Positions 16,668-25,700 of a stretch of DNA of 64,000 nucleotides are shown here, one piece after another. Within the stretch, counting starts at the first letter, position 1; every line of letters starts with the position of its first letter. Made by a program: the position numbers and the translations under genes. The notes beneath the pieces were generated by a model. That model did no database searches. It saw only the letters and a list, made by a program, of their open reading frames with translations, and had not been told where the DNA came from. The DNA comes from Spirirestis rafaelensis WJT71-NPBG6 (lineage in GTDB: Bacteria > Cyanobacteriota > Cyanobacteriia > Cyanobacteriales > Nostocaceae), in contig JAHHID010000016.1 of assembly GCA_019359015.1 (NCBI GenBank), forward strand, positions 38,550-102,549, given 5' to 3'.

Positions 16668-16805
16668 ATGCAACGTTACAATTTGAGATTAGCGGATAAA
16701 GAATACGAAGATCTAAAAAAGATTTCGGAACAAACGGAAAGGTCTATTAATGACCTAATTCGAGAAGCGATTAGAAACTTTGTAGAAACACAAACGCATA
16801 GCTAA
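16668..16805 (+). CDS. small ribbon-helix-helix (CopG/Arc-like) protein
   Basis: A 45-residue frame starting MQRYNLRLADKEYEDL and ending in ETQTHS. The pattern is a short N-terminal beta strand with alternating residues (RYNLRL), then two helices (EYEDLKKISEQT and SINDLIREAIRNFVE), the ribbon-helix-helix fold that binds DNA as a dimer. Such proteins accompany TnpB-carrying IS605 elements in cyanobacteria and probably restrain them. Here it appears to have outlived its transposase. A palindrome just upstream is a plausible self-operator. An AGGA ribosome site precedes the ATG. Confidence 0.7.
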   Translation: MQRYNLRLADKEYEDLKKISEQTERSINDLIREAIRNFVETQTHS

Positions 16806-16904
16806 AGCCCTTGTGTCGGATTTCATCCCCTCCTTAAAAGGCAGGGGTTCTCATCCTCCCATCACGCCTTGATAGTGTCTAACTACTAACTCCTAACAAC
16901 TTCC

Positions 16905-18518
16905 CTAATCATGCATTTTTGTTTGATAAATCTTGACTAATCGATTGATTCCTTTAAAACGATAATGTCCCATCTCTTGAAAATCAGAGGATTGTAAAAG
17001 CATTTTATAAGTAACTTCACTGATGACACATTCACTAGGAGGACAAACAGCTTCCATCCGCGCCGCAAGATTAATAGTTGCGCCCAAAGCTGTATAATCA
17101 ACTCTCTGTGAACTGCCGACATCGCCAACGACAGCTTTACCAGTATTAATCGCAATGCGTAATTGTAGCGGTTCTTGCCAAAAGCCATTCGCGTTGAGTT
17201 GTTCGAGACGAGCTAACATACCCTTGGCAGCAGCGACGGCTCTATCTGCATGATCTGATTGTGGTTCTGGTGCGCCAAAAAATGCCATAATACAATCGCC
17301 TATATATTTATCTAAAGTGCCGCCCCAGCCAAACACTTCTTGTAGCATTTCTTCAAATAAATTGTTTAGTAATTGAGCAACTTCAGTTGGTGTAACTCGT
17401 TCGGAAATTGCTGTAAAGCCGACAAGATCCGCAAATAAAATACTGATTTCAGTTTCTACGGGTGCTAAACGACCATTAGGCAACCCTCCCACAGATATCA
17501 ACTGCTGCACAACTGCGGGAGAATGATAGCGTTCTAATCTTTGGCGAATCACTTCTTCAGTTTTAAGTTTTTCTACCAGCAACCAACGTTGAACGCTAGA
17601 AGCCACAAGATTTGCCAAAGCTGAAAAAAAGCTCAATTCTTCCTCACCTTCCTTTTCCCAATGATAAGAAGAAAGGGTAGCATCGGCATAAAGAACCCCG
17701 ACAACTTTATTTTCATCCCATAAAGGTACAGCCATCGCGCTGCGAATACCTTTGACTAAAATGCTATGTTCTCCAGCAAATCGTTCATCTTTTTGAGCAT
17801 CAGCTGTTTGAATCGCGACTTTTTCTGCAAATACTTTTTGGCAGATACTACGGCTAATCCAACTGCCATCTGCTGCTAAATTTTGTTGTTGAGAAACTTT
17901 TCTAGTAGCAGAGTTCATTAACTCTAGTTTACCGCCTCCATTCACATCAATTAATAATGCCAAGCGATCAATACTGTCGAGGTAACGAAAAATAACTTCC
18001 TGTACCTGTGAGAAAATCTCTTCAATAGATGCCGCTCCACACAGATTCTTGGCTATATCTACCAAGTCTTTGAGTCGGGCAATGGTTTTATCTTTATTAG
18101 TTGTCTCCCCATCCTTTCCGTTGGGTTGTATCCATTTTTCTTGCAATTGTTGGACATTGCGAAGAATTGTTCTTCGTTCACCAACTTCCTGTTGTCTGGG
18201 AGTGAGTGGCGCTTCAGTATAATCTCCATACAGAACTAGTAAACTAACATCGCCTAGCCAAACAATATCGCCATGTTGCAACTTTTGAGGAGAAGTAACA
18301 AGACGTTCATTTAATTGCGTGCCGTTTTTGCTACCCAAGTCTTCAATAGTCCACAAATTGGGGGAAATTTTCACTATGCGGGCATGGCAACGAGAAACTC
18401 CTCCAAAAGGTAAGTGTAAGTCACATTCCGGCAAACGTCCTATGGTGAATACATCTTGATTCACCGTCACTGTTGTGCCGTTATCTCCCTGTTGTAGGAG
18501 TAGTTTGAGTTCAGTCAT
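16905..18518 (-). CDS. class III adenylate/guanylate cyclase with FHA and GAF domains
   Basis: Signalling cyclase of 537 residues. Domains in order: FHA (about 20-95; GRLPECDLHLP, SRCHARI, SKNGTQLNE), which binds phosphothreonine peptides; GAF (about 165-315), a small-molecule or redox sensor; catalytic class III cyclase (about 355-535). Metal-binding aspartates are in ILFADLVGFT and KYIGDCIMAFFG; the Lys of LDKYIGD and Asp of RVDYTALG are the adenine-selecting pair, so the product is probably cAMP. The transition-state Asn-Arg pair is visible in ATINLAARME. It has no transmembrane segment and should be cytosolic. It is a lone gene, with no evident operon partner. Confidence 0.9.
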   Translation of the reverse strand: MTELKLLLQQGDNGTTVTVNQDVFTIGRLPECDLHLPFGGVSRCHARIVKISPNLWTIEDLGSKNGTQLNERLVTSPQKLQHGDIVWLGDVSLLVLYGDYTEAPLTPRQQEVGERRTILRNVQQLQEKWIQPNGKDGETTNKDKTIARLKDLVDIAKNLCGAASIEEIFSQVQEVIFRYLDSIDRLALLIDVNGGGKLELMNSATRKVSQQQNLAADGSWISRSICQKVFAEKVAIQTADAQKDERFAGEHSILVKGIRSAMAVPLWDENKVVGVLYADATLSSYHWEKEGEEELSFFSALANLVASSVQRWLLVEKLKTEEVIRQRLERYHSPAVVQQLISVGGLPNGRLAPVETEISILFADLVGFTAISERVTPTEVAQLLNNLFEEMLQEVFGWGGTLDKYIGDCIMAFFGAPEPQSDHADRAVAAAKGMLARLEQLNANGFWQEPLQLRIAINTGKAVVGDVGSSQRVDYTALGATINLAARMEAVCPPSECVISEVTYKMLLQSSDFQEMGHYRFKGINRLVKIYQTKMHD

Positions 18519-18665
18519 GACAATGATAGATTAATCCACCGAAGCTAGGGTGCAAGCAACCAATACGCTAAGGGATACGCCAAGGTTTAGCCCTTCACTA
18601 TATCTTTATGGCACTCTTAAGGGCTTTCGGCAACTATATGTAGTAAATATGACAGCAATATCTAG

Positions 18666-18734
18666 TAGGCGTGAAAACGCCTATCTGACTACGAAATAAA
18701 ACTTATTTAAGGTAGTAGGTATTAAAACGCCTAT
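18666..18734. repeat. two copies of the TAGGCGTT/AACGCCTA palindrome family
   Basis: TAGGCGTGAAAACGCCTA at 18666-18683 and GTAGTAGGTATTAAAACGCCTA from 18712 belong to the same dispersed family as 25661 and 40802. The remaining stretch 18519-18814 shows no gene; it contains purine-rich low-complexity DNA around 18770-18800. Confidence 0.65.
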
Positions 18735-19336
18735 TTACAGCACTCTTCGTCCTGACCGAACAAAGGCAGAGGTTCGAGGGCAGAAGGCAGAAGGGAAGAA
18801 TTTGTTTTACCTCTGCCAAAAGGGGTTTCAAGCCTCCGTCTCACATGACGGTATACCGCATTTTGCAACCATTAATTGAGAAGCAAGAGAAAGCTAAAAG
18901 TGTTCGCAGTCCGGGTTGGCGGGGGTCACGCCTAGCAATGAAAACCCGTGATGGGAAAGATTTATCCGTGGATTACAGTAACCATGTTTGGCAGTGTGAC
19001 CATACCCCTGTAGATGTTTTATTGGTAGACCAGCATGGCAAAATTTTGGGTCGTCCTTGGTTGACAACGGTTGTAGACAGTTACTCCCGTTGCATTATAG
19101 GTATTAATTTGGGCTATGACGCACCTAGTTCTCAGGTGGTAGCTTTGGCGTTGCGTCATGATATCGTTAATCACTATAACCAGCGAATTGATGCACGTAT
19201 GGGCGATCAAACTCGATTTCAACGCTGGGAATCTGGGTTGATTGCAGTTCCAGATGCTATATCAGAGCGAGATTTGGATATCTGCCTCATGAAACAAACA
19301 CGACGGCAGATTCAAAGAGGGGGCTACCTGCAATTT

Positions 19337-20857
19337 CAGTAGACCGAAAAGTTTTGCCATCGCTCTGTCAAGAATACCTGCTCCAGTGGATTTTTGCGAA
19401 AAGCTCGTGCTTTTAGATGCCAGCACCTCATGTCTCACTTTGAAATAAAAACATAAGTAAAGCTAATAAATAAGCGAAGAACTCAGAGCAAACGTCGCAC
19501 CATAACCATGTTTTGCTGCTATTTCAGGAATTTTGCCAAGGAGTTGCGGGAAAATTGAGCCAGAGAAATATCTGGTGCAAGCTATGACTGCAACTACCCC
19601 AGTTCTAACTGATAGTAAAACCTTGAATGAAGTGGTTAACTGTTTAACGGAGAATCTTCCAATTCAGACTCAAGGTAAGTGTGAACAACAAAATATTTTT
19701 GAAATTTTAATTCGGGCTGCTACCCAGAGGGATAGTATTGAAAACACGACTAAAGTCCTAAAAAATGTTCCGATCAGTAATGATATTCGTTACCATTTGG
19801 AGAAATATTCAGACCTTTCTTCATTGGAAAAGGCTTTAAATAAAGCACTTCAAAGCCGCTTGCCAACAGGTATACGACAAGGGCAACAGAAAATTGCCAT
19901 CGATTTTAACTTAATTCCATATTATGGTGAGCCATCCCCATTAGAAGCACCATATATTTATAGAAGTCAAGCGAAAAATGGTACTTGCTCTTTCTATGCC
20001 TACGCTACTATTTATGTAATTAAGAAGCATAAAAGAGTAACATTAGCTATCAAAGCTGTTCAGCAACAGAACACTTTGGTGGCAATTATCACGTATCTTT
20101 TAGCATTGATTGAGCCTTTAAACCTGAAGATTGAACGATTATATTTAGACCGTGAGTTCTTCTGTGTGCCTGTCATCAGATGGTTACAAGCTTTAGATAT
20201 TCCATTTGAAATGCCAGCTATTATTCGAGGCAAACATGGAGTAACTAAACAATTAATTAGAGGTAGGCGTAGCTACAAAACCAGTTACACTTTAAACAGC
20301 GATAAATATGGTTCAGTAACTTTTAGTGTGTGGATAGTTTGCACATATAAAAATGGTAAAAGACGAGAGCATGGGCGGGAATTTTTTGTTTACGCTGTTT
20401 ATAAAGTTAAGTTAACTTTGCAGCTTATACATGATGACTATCGTCTGCGTTTCGGGATTGAGAGTAGTTATCGTATGAAAAACCAGTGCCGCATCAAAAC
20501 TACTATCAAAAATCCCACAATTCGGCTTTTATTTGTAGCTTTGGCATTCTTAATTATTAATGTTTGGATTTATCTAGTATGGCATTATATTAGCCGTTTA
20601 AAAAGAAGCACTAGACAAGTTTTTTCTCATCTATTTACTCTCAAACAGATGCTTGAATTTTTACGCCAAGTAATAGACCGTAACTATGGAGTAGCCTGCG
20701 AAATTTATTTACCGTCCGGCTGATTTTGGTCGTTTCGCCACTATTTATATAAGTTCAACTTATAGTTGTTCTCTCGAAATCGGCTGTTGTACATTCCGGA
20801 ATAAACGGTATCACAGACTACTATTTTTTAGCGATCGCAAAACTTTTCGGTCTACTG
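19337..20857 (+). mobile_element. complete 1521-bp ISH3-like insertion sequence inside tnsB
   Basis: The ends are inverted repeats starting CAGTAGACCGAAAAGTTTTG, matching over about 28 bp with one mismatch (19337-19364 and 20830-20857). The 5-bp target AATTT is duplicated at 19332-19336 and 20858-20862. Removing the IS and one AATTT restores the TnsB frame (LQF-ENIMYRGE). One transposase gene fills the element. The intact structure suggests a fairly recent insertion. Confidence 0.9.
19584..20723 (+). CDS. ISH3-like DDE transposase
   Basis: Transposase of about 379 residues. Catalytic acids are visible: Asp in IAIDFNLIPYYGEPS, Asp in LYLDREFF and Glu in RFGIESSYRMKNQ, the last within the Y-(2)-R-(3)-E-like helix of IS4-related enzymes. 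The PYYG after the first Asp is characteristic of ISH3-type families. The open frame starts at 19533, but MTATTPVLTDSK at 19584 is a more natural start. It occupies the whole IS, and the reading frame shows no damage. Confidence 0.8.
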   Translation: MTATTPVLTDSKTLNEVVNCLTENLPIQTQGKCEQQNIFEILIRAATQRDSIENTTKVLKNVPISNDIRYHLEKYSDLSSLEKALNKALQSRLPTGIRQGQQKIAIDFNLIPYYGEPSPLEAPYIYRSQAKNGTCSFYAYATIYVIKKHKRVTLAIKAVQQQNTLVAIITYLLALIEPLNLKIERLYLDREFFCVPVIRWLQALDIPFEMPAIIRGKHGVTKQLIRGRRSYKTSYTLNSDKYGSVTFSVWIVCTYKNGKRREHGREFFVYAVYKVKLTLQLIHDDYRLRFGIESSYRMKNQCRIKTTIKNPTIRLLFVALAFLIINVWIYLVWHYISRLKRSTRQVFSHLFTLKQMLEFLRQVIDRNYGVACEIYLPSG

Positions 20858-20935
20858 AATTTGAAAACATCATGTATCGAGGTGAACTTTTAGCAGGTTA
20901 CGCAGGGGAAAGTATTATTTAATGTACATTATTTA

Positions 20936-21007
<72 letters not shown>

Positions 21008-21294
21008 GCTATTTGCGATTTTTGCTTGTCTACTTTCTTTGCTTGTTTTTCAATAGCAGTTGAGTAGTCATGCCAAATCAATCCTTAACCATTATACTGC
21101 AATTCAACATCTATAACAACTACCTGCAAAGAGGATTCGGCACATTTAGCTGGTCGCTACTCAAATCAAGGCGATCGCTCTCACTCTGACTCATTGATCT
21201 ATGTAAATGCTCGCGTGTGCCACAGTGTAGTGATAAACCGATTATTGCAATTTTATATTACTTAAGTCTTGTGTAAGTAAATGCGTACAAAGTT

Positions 21295-21388
21295 AAAAGT
21301 TAAGAGTTAGGAGTGAGGAGCTGGTAGTTTAAACGTGGAAATTAGCAATTTTTAATTCATAACTCATAACTCATAACTCTTAACTTTT
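21295..21388. repeat. inverted repeat with heptameric AACTCAT tandem
   Basis: AAAAGTTAAGAGTTA (21295-21309) is the exact complement of TAACTCTTAACTTTT (21374-21388). The right arm is preceded by TAACTCA tandem heptamers (21357-21379), a common short-repeat family in Nostocales. It touches the 3' end of the chromophore-lyase gene. The rest of 21008-21294 shows no gene. Confidence 0.6.
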
Positions 21389-21978
21389 TATACTTTCACC
21401 TCATCCGCAAAACTGCCCCAACGGACAAAGTGAAATGGTCCTGCTACAGATCCCCAGATATGCTCATCGGTTTCTGGATCTCGTCCTCGGTCAAGGCTAA
21501 TAAATTTATCGGTGTCAATTTCAAATTCACTATCAAGATAGGTGTTTTTGTTGTTGCGAAACACCATGCAGCCTTTACCTGGTTCAACTTTGCCTTTGAA
21601 GCTGTTACCAGTCCACTCGACAATCATGTTACAGCCTGGTAATTTTTCTAAATCGTTGGCGGTTAACTCTTTGAGGAGTTGCAGGTTACGGGAGCCACCG
21701 TAAAATTTTTCTTCTTCCTTAAGGGTATAATTTTCGATTTCGATGCGCGAACCTGCATTTAGCAACTTCAACACCCGCAAGCGATAGGGGTCATTGAGGG
21801 CATAGTTATAAGCTTGTTCTACAAACAAACTTACCCCAGATAATACTTCCAAGGGGAGGGGACGCATACACACGCGAATATGAGCAAAAAAAGGCGGGTT
21901 TTCAAAAGCTTGTTCTTGATTACTAAAATCAGCCGCCATCCAGCGAGCTAAGGTGGCAATATCAGTAGAATGTGTCAT
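21388..21978 (-). CDS. CpcT/CpeT-family phycobiliprotein lyase
   Basis: Chromophore lyase of 196 residues that attaches phycocyanobilin to a beta-subunit cysteine (Cys-153 type) of phycocyanin or phycoerythrocyanin. Family blocks are LARWMAADFSNQEQAFENPP at the N-terminus, RVCMRPLP, VEQAYNYALNDPYRLRVLKL and GCNMIVEWTGNSFKGKVEPG, together forming the lipocalin-like beta barrel. The length is right for CpcT (about 195-200). It stands alone, away from phycobilisome operons, as cpcT often does. Cytosolic, acting during phycobilisome assembly. Whether it is CpcT proper or a CpeT paralogue cannot be settled by eye. Confidence 0.85.
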   Translation of the reverse strand: MTHSTDIATLARWMAADFSNQEQAFENPPFFAHIRVCMRPLPLEVLSGVSLFVEQAYNYALNDPYRLRVLKLLNAGSRIEIENYTLKEEEKFYGGSRNLQLLKELTANDLEKLPGCNMIVEWTGNSFKGKVEPGKGCMVFRNNKNTYLDSEFEIDTDKFISLDRGRDPETDEHIWGSVAGPFHFVRWGSFADEVKV

Positions 21979-22310
21979 TACAGATGATAAACCGATTGCT
22001 TGAAAATAATTTACGAGTTCTTTGAGTATTGTAAAACTTGTGGTTGCCTATGTTTGTGGAGAATTTTTTGCTTATTTTCGTCTATGTCTGGATTGGGCAT
22101 GGGGCATTGGTAATTGGGAATGCGGTAATTGGTACTTCTTTTTATTCCCCAATGCGAGCGTGCCCGATGACGGCAGGTGCTACAACGGAGGACACCTCCC
22201 TTCGGGTTCGCCACTTCGACGGGACGGAAACCGACACCGCCGAGTGGACTCACCGCAACGCACTGCCTCCCCAATGCCCCGTATAATTTATAGCAAGGCG
22301 AGATAAAACA
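21979..22310. other. intergenic with low-complexity and GC-rich repeats
   Basis: Contains GGGCATGGGGCATTGG-type heptamer-derived repeats (22095-22125) and a GC-rich palindromic mosaic (22150-22280) of the kind scattered between Nostocales genes. Open frames on both strands across it have no protein-like composition. No gene supported. Confidence 0.6.
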
Positions 22311-23561
22311 ATGATGCTACGGCGCTTAAGTGTGACAATTACCGCTGCTATAATTTGGCAGCTTTGCAGTTCTTTGACTTTGGCAGAGACTAAAAAGCCC
22401 GCACAGCCGGATAAATTTCCGCCTAGTCCGCTGGAGATTACGATACCCGATCCGCTGCTACCGCGTAAACCTACTAACAAACAGCCGTTATCTATTCAAG
22501 AACAACAAGATTTGGCTGTGGCGTTGGATAATTTGAATCAAGAAGCTGCGGCTAAAATGCAAGCTGGGGATAAGGTGGGAGCGTTTGATATTTGGAACCG
22601 GGAACTGCGTTTACGTCGCTATTTGGGTTCATTGACAGAAGCGCAAGCGCTGTCGCGGGTAGGTGCGATCGCCTGGAATGAAAACAATCGCCCAGAAATA
22701 TTTTATATTATGCAGCGATTGCAAAAAATTCAAACATCTTCCTTGCAAAAGCAAAAAAAACTTGGGAAAACAATCCCATCTACAACAGCTGATGTAGAAC
22801 TTTGGCGATCGCTGGCGATGGCTTATACTAATTTGCGATCACCATCTGAAGCAGTCCAAGCTTACGATCAAGTTTTAGCCGCAGTCCGACAAAACAATGA
22901 TGTTGCTGCCGTTGTGGAAACCCTCAAAACAATGGGGGAACTGCATATGAGTTGGTTTGACTATACCAAAGCCAGCGACACTTACGAACAATTGTTAAAT
23001 TTAGCGGCAAAAAGTGGCGATCGCATCAATCAGTTAGCATACCTGCAACAGCTAGCTTACATTTATGAGCAACAAAAACAACCACACCAATCAATAAAAG
23101 TACGCAATCAGTTGATAGAAGCTTACCAAAGTGAAAATAATTTAATTCAGATACCAGAATTAAAGTTAGCGATCGGCTCAGATTACCAATCCTTAGGAAA
23201 AGAAAATCCAACTTTACTCCCAGAAGCTTTCAAAAACTATCAAGAAGCTTATACCACAGCTTGGCAACAAGAACAATACGTTACTGCTGGCGAAGCTTTA
23301 CAAAAATTAATCGCCTTATACCGTTCCCAAGGACAAACAGAAGAAGCTTTGCAAACTGGGCAAATTTTGGTGCAGACACAAGAGCGAGCCGTTAACTTTT
23401 ACGGCATGATGAAGGCTTACGACCAAATTGGGCAAATTTATCTAGAACGTAAAGAGCCGACTCTTGCACTAGCAGCCTTTCAAAAAGGGCTGGAATTAGC
23501 CCAACAACTCAAGCATGACGAAGCTTATTTTACCGAGCAGATTCAAAAACTGTCAAAGTAA
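22311..23561 (+). CDS. secreted or lumenal TPR-repeat protein
   Basis: A 416-residue protein with an N-terminal signal peptide (hydrophobic core TITAAIIWQLCSSLTLA, cleavage near LAE), a short Pro-rich linker, then about seven tetratricopeptide-like helix pairs from residue 65 to the end (for example AAAKMQAGDKVGAFDIWNRE, LAMAYTNLRSPSEAVQAYDQ, IGQIYLERKEPTLALAAFQK). TPR proteins act as scaffolds. Conserved single-copy TPR proteins of this type occur across cyanobacteria without known function. It lies just past a repeat-rich gap, and the next gene is convergent, so it is probably monocistronic. ATG 22311 could be replaced by the Met one codon later. Confidence 0.8.
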   Translation: MMLRRLSVTITAAIIWQLCSSLTLAETKKPAQPDKFPPSPLEITIPDPLLPRKPTNKQPLSIQEQQDLAVALDNLNQEAAAKMQAGDKVGAFDIWNRELRLRRYLGSLTEAQALSRVGAIAWNENNRPEIFYIMQRLQKIQTSSLQKQKKLGKTIPSTTADVELWRSLAMAYTNLRSPSEAVQAYDQVLAAVRQNNDVAAVVETLKTMGELHMSWFDYTKASDTYEQLLNLAAKSGDRINQLAYLQQLAYIYEQQKQPHQSIKVRNQLIEAYQSENNLIQIPELKLAIGSDYQSLGKENPTLLPEAFKNYQEAYTTAWQQEQYVTAGEALQKLIALYRSQGQTEEALQTGQILVQTQERAVNFYGMMKAYDQIGQIYLERKEPTLALAAFQKGLELAQQLKHDEAYFTEQIQKLSK

Positions 23562-23666
23562 TGGGCATGGGGCAACCCCTTTCGGGGAATTCACGCATTC
23601 ACGCATTCAAAAAAAGAATCTTAATGTGTGAATTTTTGTGTCCCCATTCCCAGTCCTCACCAGCCC

Positions 23667-24932
23667 CTAACCAGCCTTTACCTCAACCCGCTTCCCTCGT
23701 TGAACAACTTCATAGAGTTTATCTTCAAATTTTTGTGTACATCTTGACCAATCGAATTCAAGTATGGATTGGCGTGCCTGCCGTGTCAATTGTTCTTTGA
23801 AAGCGGGATTTTCTAGAATAGTAATCACCATTTTGGCGAAATCTGCTGGATTGTTCGCCTTGGCTAGCAAGCCGTTAATACCTGGAAATACTTGCTCTCT
23901 AGTTGAGGGTGCTTTGACAGCAACGACGGGGGTCCCAGACGCTAGAGCTTCGTTATTGGTCGTGCAAAAATTTTCTGTGACGGAGGGATTGACAAATATA
24001 TCCGCTCGTGCAAACCAACCTAACAGTTCTTTTCCGTGGGACTCACCCCAGATGGTAACACCAGATTTAAACTTTTGGGCGCGTTTGCGAATTTCTTCAT
24101 CAGCCGGACCGCTACCAACAATTACCAGATGAACGTCAGGAATTTTAGCAGCAATGAGCGGAAATGCGTCTAAAAGTTGGCTGACATTCTTTTCTGGGGT
24201 AATGCGTCCAACAAAAAGCAGCGTTGGTCGATTGTCATTGGGAATCGGGTTGTAAATGATGTTTTGGGGGTGAAATTTTTCGCAATCGATACCTTGATAG
24301 GGAAGGTATTCACTGCGTTGAGAATTTAGGTTTTGGTACTTTTCGAGCTGTTCCCGCGAAGAAAAGTAATTGACATCATAAGCGTCGCTCATCTGCTTGA
24401 CCAAACTGGGAAGAATTGGACGAAATAAGTTAAAAAATACGTCCCCCAAGTAATATCGGATATAAGCAATGATATCGGTATGGAAAACGGATATGATTGG
24501 TGTGCCAGTTAGCTTTGCATATTCCGTTCCAACCGGACGACCGTAACCTTGCAAGAAAAGTGAGTAGCATCCTCTCATTTGCGGCGCTTCTTCAACCACT
24601 ATAATGTCAGGCTTAAATTTTTCCAACAACTCAGTATCACTCCAATACCGATTGTGCATCGGTTGCGGAAGAGACTTGTATAACATCAACGGTTGTGATG
24701 GAAATGCATAAGAGGAAAATTTAGGAAAAACTATTAGCTCTTCTAACCCAGCCATCGGGCGTGAGCCAACATTTTTGGGGTACTTGTCGTTAAATTCTGG
24801 GCGAATGAGAAAAACTTCGTGTCCTTGCTGTAATAACCAGCGAACCCGCTGATGTACTGCAATGGAAACTCCTGTCAGGAAGGGAGCGTACAATCCTGTC
24901 AACAGCGCAATGCGTAACGGTTGCTTTTTCAT
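23667..24932 (-). CDS. hglT: heterocyst glycolipid glycosyltransferase, HglT-like (GT4)
   Basis: A 421-residue GT-B glycosyltransferase. The N-terminal domain begins LRIALLTGLYAPFLTGVSIAV, the acceptor-side Rossmann fold. The C-terminal domain has the donor-site signatures LLFVGRITPEKNVSQLLDAF, VGSGPADE and the E-x7-E pattern ENFCTTNNE followed by ASGTPVVA. In Anabaena PCC 7120 the transferase that adds the sugar to the heterocyst glycolipid aglycone, HglT (All5341), lies at the same relative place: the far end of the leftward arm of the hgl locus. That synteny supports the name; the sequence alone would only give GT4. A decayed duplicate of its N-terminus lies just upstream (25308-25496). 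It should act at the cytoplasmic membrane of the developing heterocyst. Confidence 0.72.
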   Translation of the reverse strand: MKKQPLRIALLTGLYAPFLTGVSIAVHQRVRWLLQQGHEVFLIRPEFNDKYPKNVGSRPMAGLEELIVFPKFSSYAFPSQPLMLYKSLPQPMHNRYWSDTELLEKFKPDIIVVEEAPQMRGCYSLFLQGYGRPVGTEYAKLTGTPIISVFHTDIIAYIRYYLGDVFFNLFRPILPSLVKQMSDAYDVNYFSSREQLEKYQNLNSQRSEYLPYQGIDCEKFHPQNIIYNPIPNDNRPTLLFVGRITPEKNVSQLLDAFPLIAAKIPDVHLVIVGSGPADEEIRKRAQKFKSGVTIWGESHGKELLGWFARADIFVNPSVTENFCTTNNEALASGTPVVAVKAPSTREQVFPGINGLLAKANNPADFAKMVITILENPAFKEQLTRQARQSILEFDWSRCTQKFEDKLYEVVQRGKRVEVKAG

Positions 24933-24981
24933 AATTGCAATGAATTTGGGTATTTTTGCTCGAGCAGGAACTAAGTTCGCC

Positions 24982-25305
24982 CTAATAAAGGTTGGATTTA
25001 GGATTTACGCATTTACACAGAGCGTGGAATTGTACAGAGTATTTATACTCTGCTCCCCTGTAGTGAACGCAAAGAGCGCTTACTACATTAAATAAAAACT
25101 TTCTTACAAACAGCACCACCACAGTAGGAAGCAGTACACTTAAAAAGGCAAATACCTTGTATGAATTATCTAATTCTAAGACGGCTTGCACGATTGAAAT
25201 GCATTTGAGACTGCAATTTTTGCGTACTATTGTCAAAGCAATAATTTGGGCGTTGGTTGCTTGTTGCTTCTGAATAATATCCCCAATTTGAACATTTTTC
25301 ATCAC
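24982..25305 (-). pseudogene. remnant of a duplicated GT2 glycosyltransferase
   Basis: The minus-strand frame contains ATNAQIIALTIVRKNCSLKC and IVQAVLELDNSYKVFAF, which match ATNVQISPLKMVRHNCSLKC and LVQAISELDDSYKVVAL in the intact gene at 25701. The match stops where the catalytic DTDT should begin and the rest is unrelated. This is a degraded copy, not a working enzyme. Confidence 0.75.
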
Positions 25306-25307
25306 CT

Positions 25308-25496
25308 CTACGCAATTGATTTTGAGAGGTGAGTTAATAGTGCGATATTCAGCGGTGTTGTCAATGCTTCAGCGGAAAAATTGGGGAAAGATTGTAGCAA
25401 CCAGAAAATCCACTGGTGTACAGCGATGTAAATCCCCAATAACAAAATAGTAACTAACCCCGTAAAAATCGCCGTGCGAAGAGATTGCTTTTTCAT
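25308..25496 (-). pseudogene. remnant of a duplicated hglT-like N-terminus
   Basis: The minus-strand frame begins MKKQSLRTAIFTGLVTILLL and continues IYIAVHQWIFWLLQ, matching MKKQPLRIALLTGLYAPFLT and VSIAVHQRVRWLLQ of the intact gene at 23667. Homology ends after about 36 residues. Together with the GT2 remnant beside it, this records a tandem duplication of a GT2-hglT pair. Confidence 0.75.
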
Positions 25497-25700
25497 AGAA
25501 GGAAATATTTCATGAAAATGCTGGGTTTTGTGCGGATGGTTTTAGGATTTACGCAGCAAATATTTCATGAAAATCCTGAGTGATGTATCTTAAAAGATAC
25601 ATTTTGATTTATAAATTAGGCATTTACAATTAGGCGAAGTTATGCAGAGGATGTTTTTGTAGTAGGTGTTTCAACGCCTATTTTAAGCACTTCAGTGTTA

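Larger units (their letters stand above)
16311..16860. mobile_element. IS200/IS605-like shell lacking a transposase
   Basis: A hairpin CCACGC...GCGTGG-type (16329-16348) marks one end and a CCCCTCCTT/AAGGCAGGGG hairpin (16827-16847) the other, both typical of subterminal structures in cyanobacterial IS200/IS605 elements carrying TnpB. Between them are about 300 bp of structured, non-coding DNA, which could include a remnant of the guide-RNA region, and a small ribbon-helix-helix gene. No tnpA or tnpB frame remains. Boundaries are approximate. Confidence 0.45.
18815..20922 (+). pseudogene. tnsB: tnsB-type transposase remnant, resembling type V-K CAST TnsB
   Basis: Broken DDE transposase of the Tn7/Mu (TnsB) class. 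The frame is open from about 18815 through 19336, resumes after an inserted IS at 20863 (ENIMYRGELLAGYAGES) and ends at a stop at 20920-20922. Recognisable blocks are SPGWRGSRLAMKTRDGKDLS, the catalytic-domain start VWQCDHTPVDVLLVDQHG (first Asp), TVVDSYSRCIIGINLGYD (second Asp), and then QRIDARMGDQTRFQRWE. The segment that should lie between LALRHD and VNHYNQ, which holds the catalytic Glu, is deleted, and N- and C-terminal domains are missing. The wording is very close to TnsB of Scytonema CAST elements as I remember it. No TnsC, TniQ, Cas12k or CRISPR array is present. Dead gene. Confidence 0.8.
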
